A program made the translations under genes and the position numbers. From contig JAUSNC010000061.1 of the NCBI GenBank assembly GCA_030645645.1, forward strand, positions 1-28,649: a stretch of 28,649 nucleotides of DNA. The letters run 5' to 3'. The notes below the pieces were generated by a model, which saw only the letters and a list, made by a program, of their open reading frames with translations, was not told the DNA's origin and did not search any database. Below, piece by piece: positions 1 through 7,035 of this stretch (positions within the stretch are counted from its first letter, which is position 1; each line of letters starts with the position of its first letter). The DNA comes from Candidatus Parcubacteria bacterium. GTDB lineage: Bacteria > Patescibacteriota > Minisyncoccia > Minisyncoccales > UBA6532.

Positions 1-1
1 A

Positions 2-136
2 GGAGCAAGCGTAGAAGCTTTAAGGGAGGCTTCAATCATCACTTTGGAAGTATGTGGCGTTTTTATTCTTACCCGCTTGTCCAAAACCGTGAAAACTATT
101 CTCAATCACGGAGATATCCTGGATCACGAAGATTAA
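2..136 (+). CDS. C-terminal end of an unrecognised, probably membrane-associated protein (partial)
   Basis: The reading frame is open from the window edge to a TAA at 134-136, giving the last 44 residues of a protein whose start lies outside. The peptide has a charged stretch (VEALREAS), a hydrophobic run (IITLEVCGVFILT) that could be a transmembrane or buried helix, then a basic segment (RLSKTVKTI) and an acidic end (HGDILDHED). Frame 1 is also open here, but its composition (many Arg, Ser, Tyr) looks less protein-like. I do not recognise the family. An AT-rich gap of about 146 bases follows before the next gene. Confidence 0.45.
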   Translation, partial: GASVEALREASIITLEVCGVFILTRLSKTVKTILNHGDILDHED

Positions 137-190
137 TATAACTCCATAAAACATAAAATTATTAATAAATTTTCTCTAATTAATAAAGAG

Positions 191-219
191 TTGGCGTTTA
201 AATAAATCCTCTTTATTTT
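191..219 (+). promoter_or_regulatory. Possible sigma70-type promoter for the surface protein gene
   Basis: TTGGCG (191-196) and TATTTT (214-219) are separated by 17 bases in the AT-rich gap before the 283 start. The -10 match is weak, so this is only a candidate. The leader would be about 57 bases long. Confidence 0.25.
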
Positions 220-282
220 TAAAAGGGATGTTCGGCATTTTCCGCTGAAGAAAAAGGTGAAATTTTCGCAGTTTTTAAACGT

Positions 283-1149
283 ATGCAAAATATAAATAAT
301 ATAAGAGAGAGAGGCATAGGATTATTAGGGATAGAGATTATTGTCGCAATTATTTTTATTATCTCTATTTTTTTAATCTCTCCCAAAATAGGAGGTTTAG
401 TCAAAATATTCGCTCCGTTTTTCTCTTTTTCCGCTCAAACTACCGAAACTAAAAAAACAGCTCCGGTTTCTTCTCCAAGTAAAACCGCTGTGCCGATAAA
501 ACCCCCTTCGGGCGTAAGTCCAACAGAAGAGCCGAAGCCTGATTTAATTCCGCCAAAAAGATCCAATCTTCTGCCGAAGTATGATTTACCTGCCGGAACC
601 CTTAAAACAATAATAAGCATGGAGACCGACGAGGTTGCAGCTTGCCGCTATTCCCAGGCTTCCGGTACCGATTATGATGCAATGATAAATACGTTTTCCG
701 CTGGAAACACTCTTTCTCACTCAGTCCTAATAACGACCCTCAATCAAACCGCAGTGAATAATTTCTTTATTAAATGTAAAGACAATTTTGGGAATAAAAA
801 TATTGACGATTCATTAATAGCTTTTTCCGTTAAGCCAGCGCCGGATATTACTCCTCCGGAAAGGCGCAATCTTGCACCCAGCGGCGTTTTGCTCCCGGGC
901 ATAAAAGAAATTCTAATGAGCGTAAGCACTGATGAAAAAGCTCATTGCCGCTTTTCCACAACACAAGGAAAGAGTTACGGTACAATGGAGAGCTCATTCT
1001 CTTCTAATAAAACTTACACCTATCATACATTTATTAAAAAAGGACTGGAAAACGGCGTTTTTTATGATTATTTTATAAAATGCTGCGATTTTTCAAATAA
1101 CTGCAATGACGGAGATGTAATGTTGAGATTTTCCGTAGGCGCGGATTAA
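283..1149 (+). CDS. Membrane-anchored surface protein with prepilin-like N-terminus and two tandem Cys-containing repeats
   Basis: The 288-residue protein starts with a short charged leader (residues 1-13) followed by a long hydrophobic helix (14-33). Cleavage after Gly13 would place Glu18 at +5, as in type IV prepilins. A Ser/Thr/Pro-rich linker (about 50-86) leads to two homologous repeats of about 100 residues (87-185 and 187-285). Each begins with a D-x-x-P-P-[KE]-R-x-N-L-x-P motif and carries a Cys in an A-C-R-Y-S or H-C-R-F-S context, plus another in F-I-K-C. The repeats resemble Fn3/Ig-like beta sandwiches, and the paired Cys may form disulfides outside the cell. ATG 283 is the first start after an in-frame stop at 220-222. 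No Shine-Dalgarno is evident at the usual distance. Function is unknown; a pseudopilin or surface-adhesion role is inferred. Confidence 0.8.
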   Translation: MQNINNIRERGIGLLGIEIIVAIIFIISIFLISPKIGGLVKIFAPFFSFSAQTTETKKTAPVSSPSKTAVPIKPPSGVSPTEEPKPDLIPPKRSNLLPKYDLPAGTLKTIISMETDEVAACRYSQASGTDYDAMINTFSAGNTLSHSVLITTLNQTAVNNFFIKCKDNFGNKNIDDSLIAFSVKPAPDITPPERRNLAPSGVLLPGIKEILMSVSTDEKAHCRFSTTQGKSYGTMESSFSSNKTYTYHTFIKKGLENGVFYDYFIKCCDFSNNCNDGDVMLRFSVGAD

Positions 1150-1186
1150 TAACGCCTTTTAAAGTCAATACAAAAGTATTTTTAAT

Positions 1187-3676
1187 ATGAAAAAAGAAAT
1201 TTTTAAAATCAGGGGAATGCACTGTGCTTCCTGCGCCAGAATGATTGAAGCAGCGGTTTTAAGAGTAATAGGTATTAAGAGTGCCCAGGTTAATTTCGGA
1301 ACAGAAACGCTGACTGCGGAATATGACGAAGAAAAAACCGCGGTTCAGGATATTGAAAAGGCGGTTGAGGACGTGGGATATAAGCTTTGGGTCCCGGAAA
1401 AAAAAACTAGTGAAGCAGAAACAGGAAGCGGAAGGAAAGTGTTTTTAGCATTGAAAGTGATGGGAATGGATTCGCCCCATTGCGCAATGACGGTTGAAAA
1501 AGCAGTAAATTCTCTGCAAGGCATTGAAAAAGCGGAATTGGATTATAGCAATGCCAGGGCCAAAGTTTTTTTTGATAATAACAAAACAAGCGAAGAACAA
1601 ATTATAAAAGTCATTAATGATGCGGGCTACAAGACTATCAGGGAGACAGCAGAAACAGAAGACATATTGGAGAGAGAAAAAAAAGAAAGAGAAAAAGAAA
1701 TCTCCGATTTAAGAGGAAAAGTCATTATAGGAGGGATTCTTTCTGTAATCATATTTTTGGGCAGTTTCTCCGAATTATTTCCTTTTGTTCCTGAAATTTT
1801 CCAAAACCTTTTCTTCTTATTTTTACTAACCACACCCGTCCAATTCTGGATCGGAGCGCGTTTTTACCGCGGCCTCGTAGTACTTGTTAAATACCGGACT
1901 GCGGATATGAACACCCTTATTGCGGTTGGTACTTTATCCGCCTATCTTTACAGTTCCGCCGTAGTTTTCTTCCCGGATTATTTTTCCTTCAACGGAAAGC
2001 CCCAGGTTTATTTTGATACGTCGGCTATTATAATCACTCTGATTCTTTTAGGCAGATATCTTGAAATGCTGGCAAAAGGCAGAGTTTCAGAAGCTATTAA
2101 AAAATTAATGAAGCTTCAAGCCAAGACGGCCAGGGTAATAAGGGACGGTAAAGAAATAGAAGTCGCTTTAATAGAAGTGGTTGCAGGCGATATTGTATCA
2201 GTAAAACCGGGAGAAAAGATTCCTGTTGACGGAGAAGTTATTGAAGGTAAATCATCAGTTGACGAATCCCTGGTTACGGGCGAATCAATGCCCGTGACTA
2301 AAGGACCGGGTTCAAGAGTTATCGGTTCCACTATAAATATTTCAGGAAGACTGGCGTTTAAGGCCGTTAAAGTGGGGAAAGACACTCTTTTGTCCCAGAT
2401 TATAAAAATGGTGGAACAGGCGCAGGCTTCAAAGGCCCCAATTCAACGGTTGGCTGATCTGATTTCCGCTTATTTTGTGCCTGCGGTGATAGGTATAGCA
2501 ATTTTAACTTTGGCCGGCTGGCTGATTGTTGGGCAGACTTTTAATTTTGCTTTGATTAATTTTGTTGCGGTTCTGATTATTGCCTGTCCTTGCGCGCTGG
2601 GTTTGGCCACTCCTTTGGCAATAATGGTTTCTACGGGGAGCGCGGTCCAAAAAGGGATTTTAATCAAGGATGCAGAGGCTTTGGAAATAGCCCATAAAAT
2701 AAATTCCATTATTTTAGATAAGACAGGAACATTAACTAAGGGAAAGCCCGAATTGACTGATATTGCGGTTATTGAAGATAATCCGCCGGCCGGCGAAGAG
2801 AACAGGATTCTACAAATAGCCGCGTCACTGGAAAAGAATTCTGAACATCATCTTGCAAAACCAATTATTAAAGAAGCCGGAGAGAAAAAACTTGATCTTT
2901 TGGAAGTGGGTAATTTTGAAGCCGTTTCCGGAAAAGGAGTAAAAGGGGAAATCACGGTTAACGGCCGGAAAGTCTTGGGAGCGATCGGGAACAGGCTTTT
3001 TATAGAAGAGCTTAATTTTCCTTTCGGTAAAAAAGAAGAAGATATTCTGGGGAGGCTGGAGAGCGAAGGGAAAACTGCGGTCATACTGGCGGTTGACGGC
3101 AAAGTGAAGGGTATTCTGGCGGTAGCTGACATTCTGAAAGAGGAAGCTAAGCAGGTTATTAAGAATTTAAAAAGAGAAGGTCTGGAGGTATGGATGATTA
3201 CCGGTGATAACGAAACAGTAGCCAAGGCAGTTGCTTCAAAAATAGGGATTGATAATGTAATGGCCCGGGTTCTGCCGCAGGACAAGGCTGAAAAAGTAAA
3301 ACAGCTCCAGCAGAGAGGACGCCTGGTGGCGATGGTTGGAGACGGAATAAACGATGCTCCTGCTTTAGCTCAGGCTGATTTAGGGATAGCAATGGGAGAA
3401 GGGACGGATATTGCTATGGAATCAGCCAAAATCACCTTAATAAGGGGGGATTTAAATCTTATTTCTGATGTTATGGAAATATCCAGGAAGACATTTTCCA
3501 TAATAAAACAGAGCCTGTTCTGGGCTTTTTTCTACAATATCGCCTTTATTCCGGTTGCCGCCGGACTTTTATATCCGTCTTTCGGAATACTGCTTAATCC
3601 GATTTTTGCCGCCGCAGCCATGGCATTTAGTTCAATTTCTGTGGTATTGAACTCCCTGCGCCTTAAGCGTACCTGA
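1187..3676 (+). CDS. copA: Cu(I)-translocating P1B-type ATPase
   Basis: This 829-residue pump exports cytosolic Cu(I) at the cost of ATP. Two HMA metal-binding domains lie at the N-terminus. The first has C-A-S-C (Cys13, Cys16). The second is degenerate, reading S-P-H-C with only Cys99. The core has the actuator motif T-G-E-S, the transmembrane C-P-C (467-469), the phosphorylation motif D-K-T-G-T (Asp511) and the hinge G-D-G-I-N-D (718-723). The last helices carry Y-N and M-x-x-S-S, which with C-P-C define the Cu(I) class. The nucleotide-domain S-E-H-P motif reads S-E-H-H (His554, His555), an unusual change although the ATP-contacting His is kept. It lies 37 bases after the surface protein gene and just before a ZIP transporter. 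Function call is firm; exact metal is inferred from motifs. Confidence 0.96.
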   Translation: MKKEIFKIRGMHCASCARMIEAAVLRVIGIKSAQVNFGTETLTAEYDEEKTAVQDIEKAVEDVGYKLWVPEKKTSEAETGSGRKVFLALKVMGMDSPHCAMTVEKAVNSLQGIEKAELDYSNARAKVFFDNNKTSEEQIIKVINDAGYKTIRETAETEDILEREKKEREKEISDLRGKVIIGGILSVIIFLGSFSELFPFVPEIFQNLFFLFLLTTPVQFWIGARFYRGLVVLVKYRTADMNTLIAVGTLSAYLYSSAVVFFPDYFSFNGKPQVYFDTSAIIITLILLGRYLEMLAKGRVSEAIKKLMKLQAKTARVIRDGKEIEVALIEVVAGDIVSVKPGEKIPVDGEVIEGKSSVDESLVTGESMPVTKGPGSRVIGSTINISGRLAFKAVKVGKDTLLSQIIKMVEQAQASKAPIQRLADLISAYFVPAVIGIAILTLAGWLIVGQTFNFALINFVAVLIIACPCALGLATPLAIMVSTGSAVQKGILIKDAEALEIAHKINSIILDKTGTLTKGKPELTDIAVIEDNPPAGEENRILQIAASLEKNSEHHLAKPIIKEAGEKKLDLLEVGNFEAVSGKGVKGEITVNGRKVLGAIGNRLFIEELNFPFGKKEEDILGRLESEGKTAVILAVDGKVKGILAVADILKEEAKQVIKNLKREGLEVWMITGDNETVAKAVASKIGIDNVMARVLPQDKAEKVKQLQQRGRLVAMVGDGINDAPALAQADLGIAMGEGTDIAMESAKITLIRGDLNLISDVMEISRKTFSIIKQSLFWAFFYNIAFIPVAAGLLYPSFGILLNPIFAAAAMAFSSISVVLNSLRLKRT

Positions 3677-3683
3677 AAAATTA

Positions 3684-3692
3684 TGCTATCAT
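3684..3692 (+). promoter_or_regulatory. Possible extended -10 promoter before the ZIP gene
   Basis: TG-C-TATCAT at 3684-3692 is an extended -10 element, 14 bases before the ZIP start codon. No good -35 is visible, as extended -10 promoters allow. The transcript would have a leader of under 10 bases. Confidence 0.3.
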
Positions 3693-3706
3693 AGCCGATA
3701 CTTACA

Positions 3707-4474
3707 ATGTCTGAATTTTTTTTAATCATTCTAAGCACATTCATTGTCAGCCTGATTTCTTTCGTAGGCGTTTTTACTCTTTTTTTAAAAGGAGGAATCT
3801 TGGACAGGATTCTTTTAATTCTTGTTTCATTCTCAGCTGGCGCTTTAATGGGAGATTCTTTTTTTCACTTGATACCCGAAGCCATTGAAAAAACAGGAAT
3901 TGAAGGTAATTCCCTTTTAATCGTATTTCTCTATGTAATCGCCGGTTTTTGCGTTTTTTTTGTTTTAGAGCAATTCATCCGGTGGCATCACCACCATACA
4001 ATGGAGCACCCTGAAATAGTGCCTTTTTCCTATTTAATACTGATAAGCGACGGCCTTCATAATTTCATTGACGGCTTGATCATCGCAGGCTCTTTTATTG
4101 TAAGCTTTCCGGTTGGCTTAGCTACTGTTTTTGCGGTTATTTTTCATGAAATTCCCCAAGAATTAGGCAATTTCGGAGTGTTGATTTATGGCGGTTTCGG
4201 GAAAAAGAAAGCGCTCATTCTGAATTTTTTATCCGCCATCATCGCTATTTTAGGAGGAATAGTGGGTTTTGTACTGTTTAAAACGATCGGCGGATCAATT
4301 TTGTTCCTTCTGCCGTTCGCTGCCGGTAATTTTATTTATATCGCCTGTTCCGACCTTATTCCGGAGATTAAATCCCGGAAAACGGATATGAAAACATCTC
4401 TAATTCATTTTTTGGTATTCTTTTTGGGAATAATGCTTATGCTTGCATTCAAGCTCTATTTTAAGGCAGATTAG
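3707..4474 (+). CDS. ZIP family divalent metal transporter
   Basis: A 255-residue integral membrane protein with about eight hydrophobic segments. ZIP signatures are clear: H-L-I-P-E-A after the second helix, a His-rich cytoplasmic loop (W-H-H-H-H-T-M-E-H), the helix 4 metal site (D-G-L-H-N-F-I-D-G) and the helix 5 site (H-E-I-P-Q-E-L-G). These helices form the binuclear metal pathway, usually for Zn(II), Fe(II) or Mn(II). It follows copA by 30 bases, so the two may act together in metal homeostasis, though they could be transcribed separately. Substrate cannot be read from the sequence. Confidence 0.93.
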   Translation: MSEFFLIILSTFIVSLISFVGVFTLFLKGGILDRILLILVSFSAGALMGDSFFHLIPEAIEKTGIEGNSLLIVFLYVIAGFCVFFVLEQFIRWHHHHTMEHPEIVPFSYLILISDGLHNFIDGLIIAGSFIVSFPVGLATVFAVIFHEIPQELGNFGVLIYGGFGKKKALILNFLSAIIAILGGIVGFVLFKTIGGSILFLLPFAAGNFIYIACSDLIPEIKSRKTDMKTSLIHFLVFFLGIMLMLAFKLYFKAD

Positions 4475-4478
4475 ACGC

Positions 4479-4570
4479 TTGACTATATTTTGTGCTTAAA
4501 TTACTCTATAGTAATGGAATGATTAAGGAGAAAATACTCTTCTGTCGTTTTCCGGAGATACTACCCGGAA
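4479..4570 (+). promoter_or_regulatory. Candidate promoter and leader hairpin before the DUF5679 gene
   Basis: TTGACT (4479-4484) with TACTCT 17 bases on (4502-4507) could form a promoter. A perfect inverted repeat TTCCGG/CCGGAA (4550-4555 and 4565-4570) with a 9-base loop follows in the leader. A second weak promoter, TTCAAA-18-TATAAA ending at 4614, is also possible. The 157-base gap holds no other gene that I can see. Confidence 0.3.
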
Positions 4571-4631
4571 TTGAAGTTTAAAGATTCAAAGGTCGATACT
4601 CGTACTGATATAAAATAAATATTTAAAAAAT

Positions 4632-4796
4632 ATGGCTGAAACAGCTTACTGCGTAAAGTGTAAAGAAAAAAGAGACATGGACGGTCCGAAAGAGGTCCCA
4701 ATGAAAGGAAAAGGAGGAACAAGTAGACGAGCAATGACCGGAACCTGCCCGAAATGCGGAACAAAGATGTTTAAAATTTTGGGAAAGGCAAAATAA
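4632..4796 (+). CDS. Small zinc-ribbon protein, DUF5679 type
   Basis: A 54-residue ORF starting with ATG and ending with TAA. It has two Cys pairs, C-V-K-C near residues 7-10 and C-P-K-C near 39-42, separated by a basic linker containing G-T-S-R-R-A. The layout (A-Y-C-V-K-C, then T-G-T-C-P-K-C-G-T-K-M-F) matches the DUF5679 family of small proteins that I recall from Patescibacteria. The four Cys probably bind one zinc. Function is unknown; nucleic-acid or ribosome association is a guess from size and charge. The start has an A-rich upstream and no Shine-Dalgarno. Confidence 0.85.
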   Translation: MAETAYCVKCKEKRDMDGPKEVPMKGKGGTSRRAMTGTCPKCGTKMFKILGKAK

Positions 4797-4808
4797 AATA
4801 GAAACTCT

Positions 4809-4840
4809 GGGGCAAGGCTGAAAGACCTGGCCCTTTTGTT
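4809..4840 (+). terminator. Imperfect terminator-like hairpin after the DUF5679 gene
   Basis: GGGGCAAGG (4809-4817) can pair imperfectly with CCTGGCCC (4826-4833), and TTTTGTTT follows directly. The stem has a bulge and a mismatch, so strength is uncertain. Confidence 0.4.
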
Positions 4841-4845
4841 TATAT

Positions 4846-5712
4846 ATGCTCAATAAAAAATCTTTAAGCGTCTGGGTTATAGGTATTTTATTGTTGTTCA
4901 ATATTCTTGCCTGGTCGGCGGTTTTTGACTTAAACGGATTATACCTCCTTGAAGTGAATTTTTTTGATGTCGGACAAGGAGACGCTATTTTCATTGAAAC
5001 GCCGGACAGATATCAGATTTTGGTTGACGGAGGCCCAGATTCCACTGTTCTGGAAAAACTGGCGAAGGAGATGCCTTTCTGGGACCGGTCAATTGACCTG
5101 ATAATCCTTACTCATCCTGAAAGAGATCATATTACCGGTTTATTAGATGTTTTAAAACGCTATAAAGTTGAAAATATCCTCTGGACGGGAATTGTTCGGG
5201 ATATTGCCGAATACGAAGAATGGCAAAGGCTGATTCAAGAAGAAGGTGCCAGAATATTCATAGCCAAACTGGATGAGAAACTGAGCTTATCCGGAGAACT
5301 GAACTTTTTAATATTATCTCCGCTTGAGAGCCAAGAAGGCAAAGCCCTTAAAGACAGCAACGACAGTTCTATTGTTTTTCGCTTGAGTTTTAAAGAGAAT
5401 TCATTTCTATTTATGGGAGATGCCGGTAAAGCCGTTGAACAAAAGATAATTGATGCAGGAGAGGATATTGATTCAGATGTTTTAAAGATTGGACATCACG
5501 GGAGTAAGACTTCAAGCTCCAAAAATTTTATAGAATCAGTTTCTCCCCAAACTGCCGTAATTCAATTAGGCAGAGATAACTCATACGGGCATCCTCATCA
5601 GGAAGTTTTAGAAAATCTGCAGGGAATTGAGATACTGAGGACTGATATGGAGGGGGATATAAGAATAATAAGCGACGGAGAGAATATATTTTACAATAGA
5701 TTGCAGAACTGA
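4846..5712 (+). CDS. Membrane-anchored ComEC/Rec2-like metallo-beta-lactamase-fold hydrolase
   Basis: A 288-residue protein with an N-terminal hydrophobic helix (about 8-27), then an MBL-fold domain of the ComEC C-terminal type. Visible motifs are F-D-V-G-Q-G-D-A (40-47), V-D-G-G-P-D, T-H-P-E-R-D-H (89-95), F-M-G-D-A-G and G-H-H-G-S-K-T-S. The second His of the classical H-x-H-x-D-H motif is Glu92, as is common in ComEC-like proteins. In full ComEC this domain is fused to a DNA channel; here it stands alone, so it is probably an exported phosphodiesterase or nuclease-like enzyme. Whether it takes part in DNA uptake is unknown. It is followed closely by ndk. Confidence 0.88.
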   Translation: MLNKKSLSVWVIGILLLFNILAWSAVFDLNGLYLLEVNFFDVGQGDAIFIETPDRYQILVDGGPDSTVLEKLAKEMPFWDRSIDLIILTHPERDHITGLLDVLKRYKVENILWTGIVRDIAEYEEWQRLIQEEGARIFIAKLDEKLSLSGELNFLILSPLESQEGKALKDSNDSSIVFRLSFKENSFLFMGDAGKAVEQKIIDAGEDIDSDVLKIGHHGSKTSSSKNFIESVSPQTAVIQLGRDNSYGHPHQEVLENLQGIEILRTDMEGDIRIISDGENIFYNRLQN

Positions 5713-5729
5713 ATCTGAAATGCTATATT
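5701..5729 (+). promoter_or_regulatory. Promoter for ndk
   Basis: TTGCAG (5701-5706), a 17-base spacer ending in TGc, and TATATT (5724-5729) form a good -35/extended -10 promoter. It overlaps the last codons of the MBL gene. Transcription would start near 5736, leaving a leader of about 24 bases. Confidence 0.5.
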
Positions 5730-5759
5730 AAATGAAATCTAAAATTAAAATATCAAAAT

Positions 5760-6365
5760 ATGGCTCACCCAAAAGAAGAAAAAACATTGATTCTGATTAA
5801 GCCTGACGGCGTTCAAAGATCATTAATAGGAGAGATAATTTCCCGTTATGAACAAACAGGCCTGAAGCTTATTGCTTTAAAGTTTATCGTTCCTACGCCT
5901 GATATGGTGGAAAAACATTATACTCTGGATCCTTCGTGGCTTCAGAGAACTGGAGAAAAAACCATTGCCGGTTATAAGGCAAAAGGGATTACTCCGCCAT
6001 CTGAGGATCCGATGGAGGTTTCCGGAATGACCTTGGAAAAACTGAAAAAATATCTTTCTTCCGGTCCCGTAGTGGCAATGGTCTGGCAGGGAATGAATGC
6101 AGTGGCAATGGTCAAGAAAATTACCGGCTCAACAGAACCTCTCACTGCAGACGTAGGAACTATAAGAGGAGATTTTATGCTGGACTCTTATCAGACTGCA
6201 GACGAAGACAAGAGGGCGGTACGTAATTTAACGCACATGTCGGGATCTGTTGACGAAGCGGAAAATGAAATTAAGTTTTGGTTTAAGCCTGAAGAAATAA
6301 TAAAATATAAGCTTGTTCAAGAAGGGATATTGTACGATGTTAATCTGGACGGAATATTAGAGTAG
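5760..6365 (+). CDS. ndk: Nucleoside diphosphate kinase (H-x-S-G-S type, long form)
   Basis: NDK moves the gamma phosphate from ATP to nucleoside diphosphates through a phospho-His. The N-terminal motif L-I-L-I-K-P-D-G-V is intact, as is T-I-R-G-D-F. The active-site His lies in N-L-T-H-M-S-G-S, where most bacteria have N-x-x-H-G-S-D-S. The usual Arg before G-x-T is Lys (V-K-K-I-T-G-S-T). At 201 residues it is about 50 longer than E. coli NDK, with extra residues before the S-G-P-V-V motif and about ten between R-G-D-F and the His loop. The C-terminal F-W-F-K-P-E-E is conserved. This looks like a subfamily trait, not damage. Activity is very likely. Confidence 0.95.
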   Translation: MAHPKEEKTLILIKPDGVQRSLIGEIISRYEQTGLKLIALKFIVPTPDMVEKHYTLDPSWLQRTGEKTIAGYKAKGITPPSEDPMEVSGMTLEKLKKYLSSGPVVAMVWQGMNAVAMVKKITGSTEPLTADVGTIRGDFMLDSYQTADEDKRAVRNLTHMSGSVDEAENEIKFWFKPEEIIKYKLVQEGILYDVNLDGILE

Positions 6366-6376
6366 GCGGTATATAT

Positions 6377-6405
6377 TTGGTTTCTTATCTTTGAATTGTT
6401 ATAAT
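6377..6405 (+). promoter_or_regulatory. Strong promoter for the 6S-like RNA
   Basis: TTGGTT (6377-6382), 17-base spacer, and a perfect TATAAT (6400-6405). The predicted start near A6412 is exactly where the outer helix of the RNA below begins, so promoter and structure support each other. Confidence 0.7.
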
Positions 6406-6411
6406 ATATTT

Positions 6412-6580
6412 AGCCCGCCAAAACTTCTATAAGATTCTGGATTAGTTCTTAAAGGGAGTCCAAATCTGACCGGCCCGTGGGCCAGTCATGAGGACACCCA
6501 CTTATATAATTTCCGGAACTATTCTTTAGAGGTTCGGAGGGCTTCAAAATCGTCCTACTAAGGGCGTTTTTGTTTATTTT
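6412..6580 (+). ncRNA. Structured non-coding RNA with 6S RNA-like architecture (ssrS candidate)
   Basis: No ORF, a consensus promoter at one end and an intrinsic terminator at the other. By hand it folds into a long interrupted rod. The helices are 6412-6419 with 6536-6543 (8 pairs, one mismatch), 6422-6429 with 6527-6534 (8 pairs), 6443-6448 with 6516-6521 (6 pairs), 6454-6461 with 6492-6499 (one A-A mismatch) and a terminal hairpin 6467-6475/6480-6488. An asymmetric open bubble (6449-6453 against 6500-6515) sits in the middle. A closing stem, central bubble and terminal stem over about 132 nt is the plan of 6S RNA, which binds sigma70 RNA polymerase as a promoter mimic. No SRP, tmRNA or RNase P core motif is seen. 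The class is inferred from shape only. Confidence 0.6.
6551..6575 (+). terminator. Intrinsic terminator of the 6S-like RNA
   Basis: CGTCCT (6551-6556), loop ACTA, AGGGCG (6561-6566) forms a 6-pair stem with one G-U pair, followed by TTTTTGTTT. Confidence 0.7.
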
Positions 6581-6625
6581 CAGGTTGATTTAAAAAACAC
6601 CGGTTTTAAGGTATTTGGTAAAATG

Positions 6626-6697
6626 TCGGGGTGCTGGGAGTTGAACCCAGGTCACAGGACCCCCAGCCCTGCATAATGGCCGTTATACTACACCCCG
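6626..6697 (-). tRNA. tRNA-Pro(GGG)
   Basis: The minus strand gives a 72-nt cloverleaf. The acceptor is CGGGGTG paired with CACCCCG and has discriminator A. The D-arm loop contains GG. The anticodon stem CAGGG/TCCTG carries loop CTGGGGG, so the anticodon is GGG. The T arm is CTGGG-TTCAACT-CCCAG. CCA is not encoded and must be added by a nucleotidyltransferase. The D stem has a T-T mismatch at its inner pair. The gene lies 3' of rpmB on the same strand. Confidence 0.93.
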
Positions 6698-6703
6698 CCT
6701 TTT

Positions 6704-6738
6704 CCCGCCGTAGCGGGCTTCGGCGGGTAAGCCCTACG
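6704..6738. repeat. GC-rich nested palindrome in an AT-rich intergenic region
   Basis: CCCGCCG (6704-6710) pairs with CGGCGGG (6721-6727). A competing hairpin pairs CGTA plus GGGCTT (6709-6712, 6715-6720) with AAGCCC plus TACG (6729-6738). Its GC content is far above its surroundings. It resembles REP-like or MITE-like intergenic elements. It lies between tRNA-Pro and rpmB and could act as a processing or termination signal between them. Confidence 0.55.
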
Positions 6739-6774
6739 AAGAATCGCGAAGGCGGTTTGCAATAACAAAAATTA

Positions 6775-6963
6775 CTATGTTTTTGACATAGCCTTTATGC
6801 ATTTAGTGCAGGCTAAAATTCTTTTTTCGTTCAGAACAGGACGGACCCATTGCAGATTAGGCTGTTTTTTCAACTTAATAGTAGGGTTGTATTTGCCCCG
6901 GAGTTTAACCAGGCGCCATGCCATCATTCCCTTCTTCTCGCAAATTTTACATTGTTTTGCCAT
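6775..6963 (-). CDS. rpmB: 50S ribosomal protein L28 (bL28), zinc-ribbon form
   Basis: A 62-residue basic protein. M-A-K-Q-C-K-I-C at the start and C-T-K-C near residues 52-55 form a four-Cys zinc site. The central Q-P-N-L-Q-W-V-R-P motif is the L28 signature (usually L-P-N-L-Q-x-V-R). It is the only protein gene on the minus strand in the first 27 kb. It has its own consensus promoter at 7007-7035. The last codons and stop form a small hairpin (CTATGT/ACATAG) followed by T-rich sequence on the minus strand, which may help termination. Confidence 0.93.
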   Translation of the reverse strand: MAKQCKICEKKGMMAWRLVKLRGKYNPTIKLKKQPNLQWVRPVLNEKRILACTKCIKAMSKT

Positions 6964-7006
6964 AAAAATATATTAGCAGATGTTTTAATAATTTCAATGT
7001 TCTGTT

Positions 7007-7035
7007 ATTATAAATGAGAGATTATGCCAAGTCAA
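7007..7035 (-). promoter_or_regulatory. Consensus promoter for rpmB, overlapping the protease start
   Basis: On the minus strand, TTGACT (7030-7035) and TATAAT (7007-7012) are 17 bases apart. Transcription would begin near 7000, about 37 bases before the rpmB ATG. The -35 lies inside the first codons of the opposite-strand protease gene, so the two genes share this DNA. Confidence 0.75.

Noticed and set aside
1150..1186. Terminator between the surface protein gene and copA
   Set aside because: AATAC/GTATT with a T run is only a 5-pair AT-rich stem; too weak to call.
2848..3285. 145-residue minus-strand ORF inside copA
   Set aside because: Antisense shadow of the P-domain coding sequence.
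6412..6580. SRP RNA, tmRNA or RNase P RNA as the identity of the structured RNA
   Set aside because: No SRP domain IV loop, no tRNA-like ends or tag frame, and no RNase P core motifs were found.
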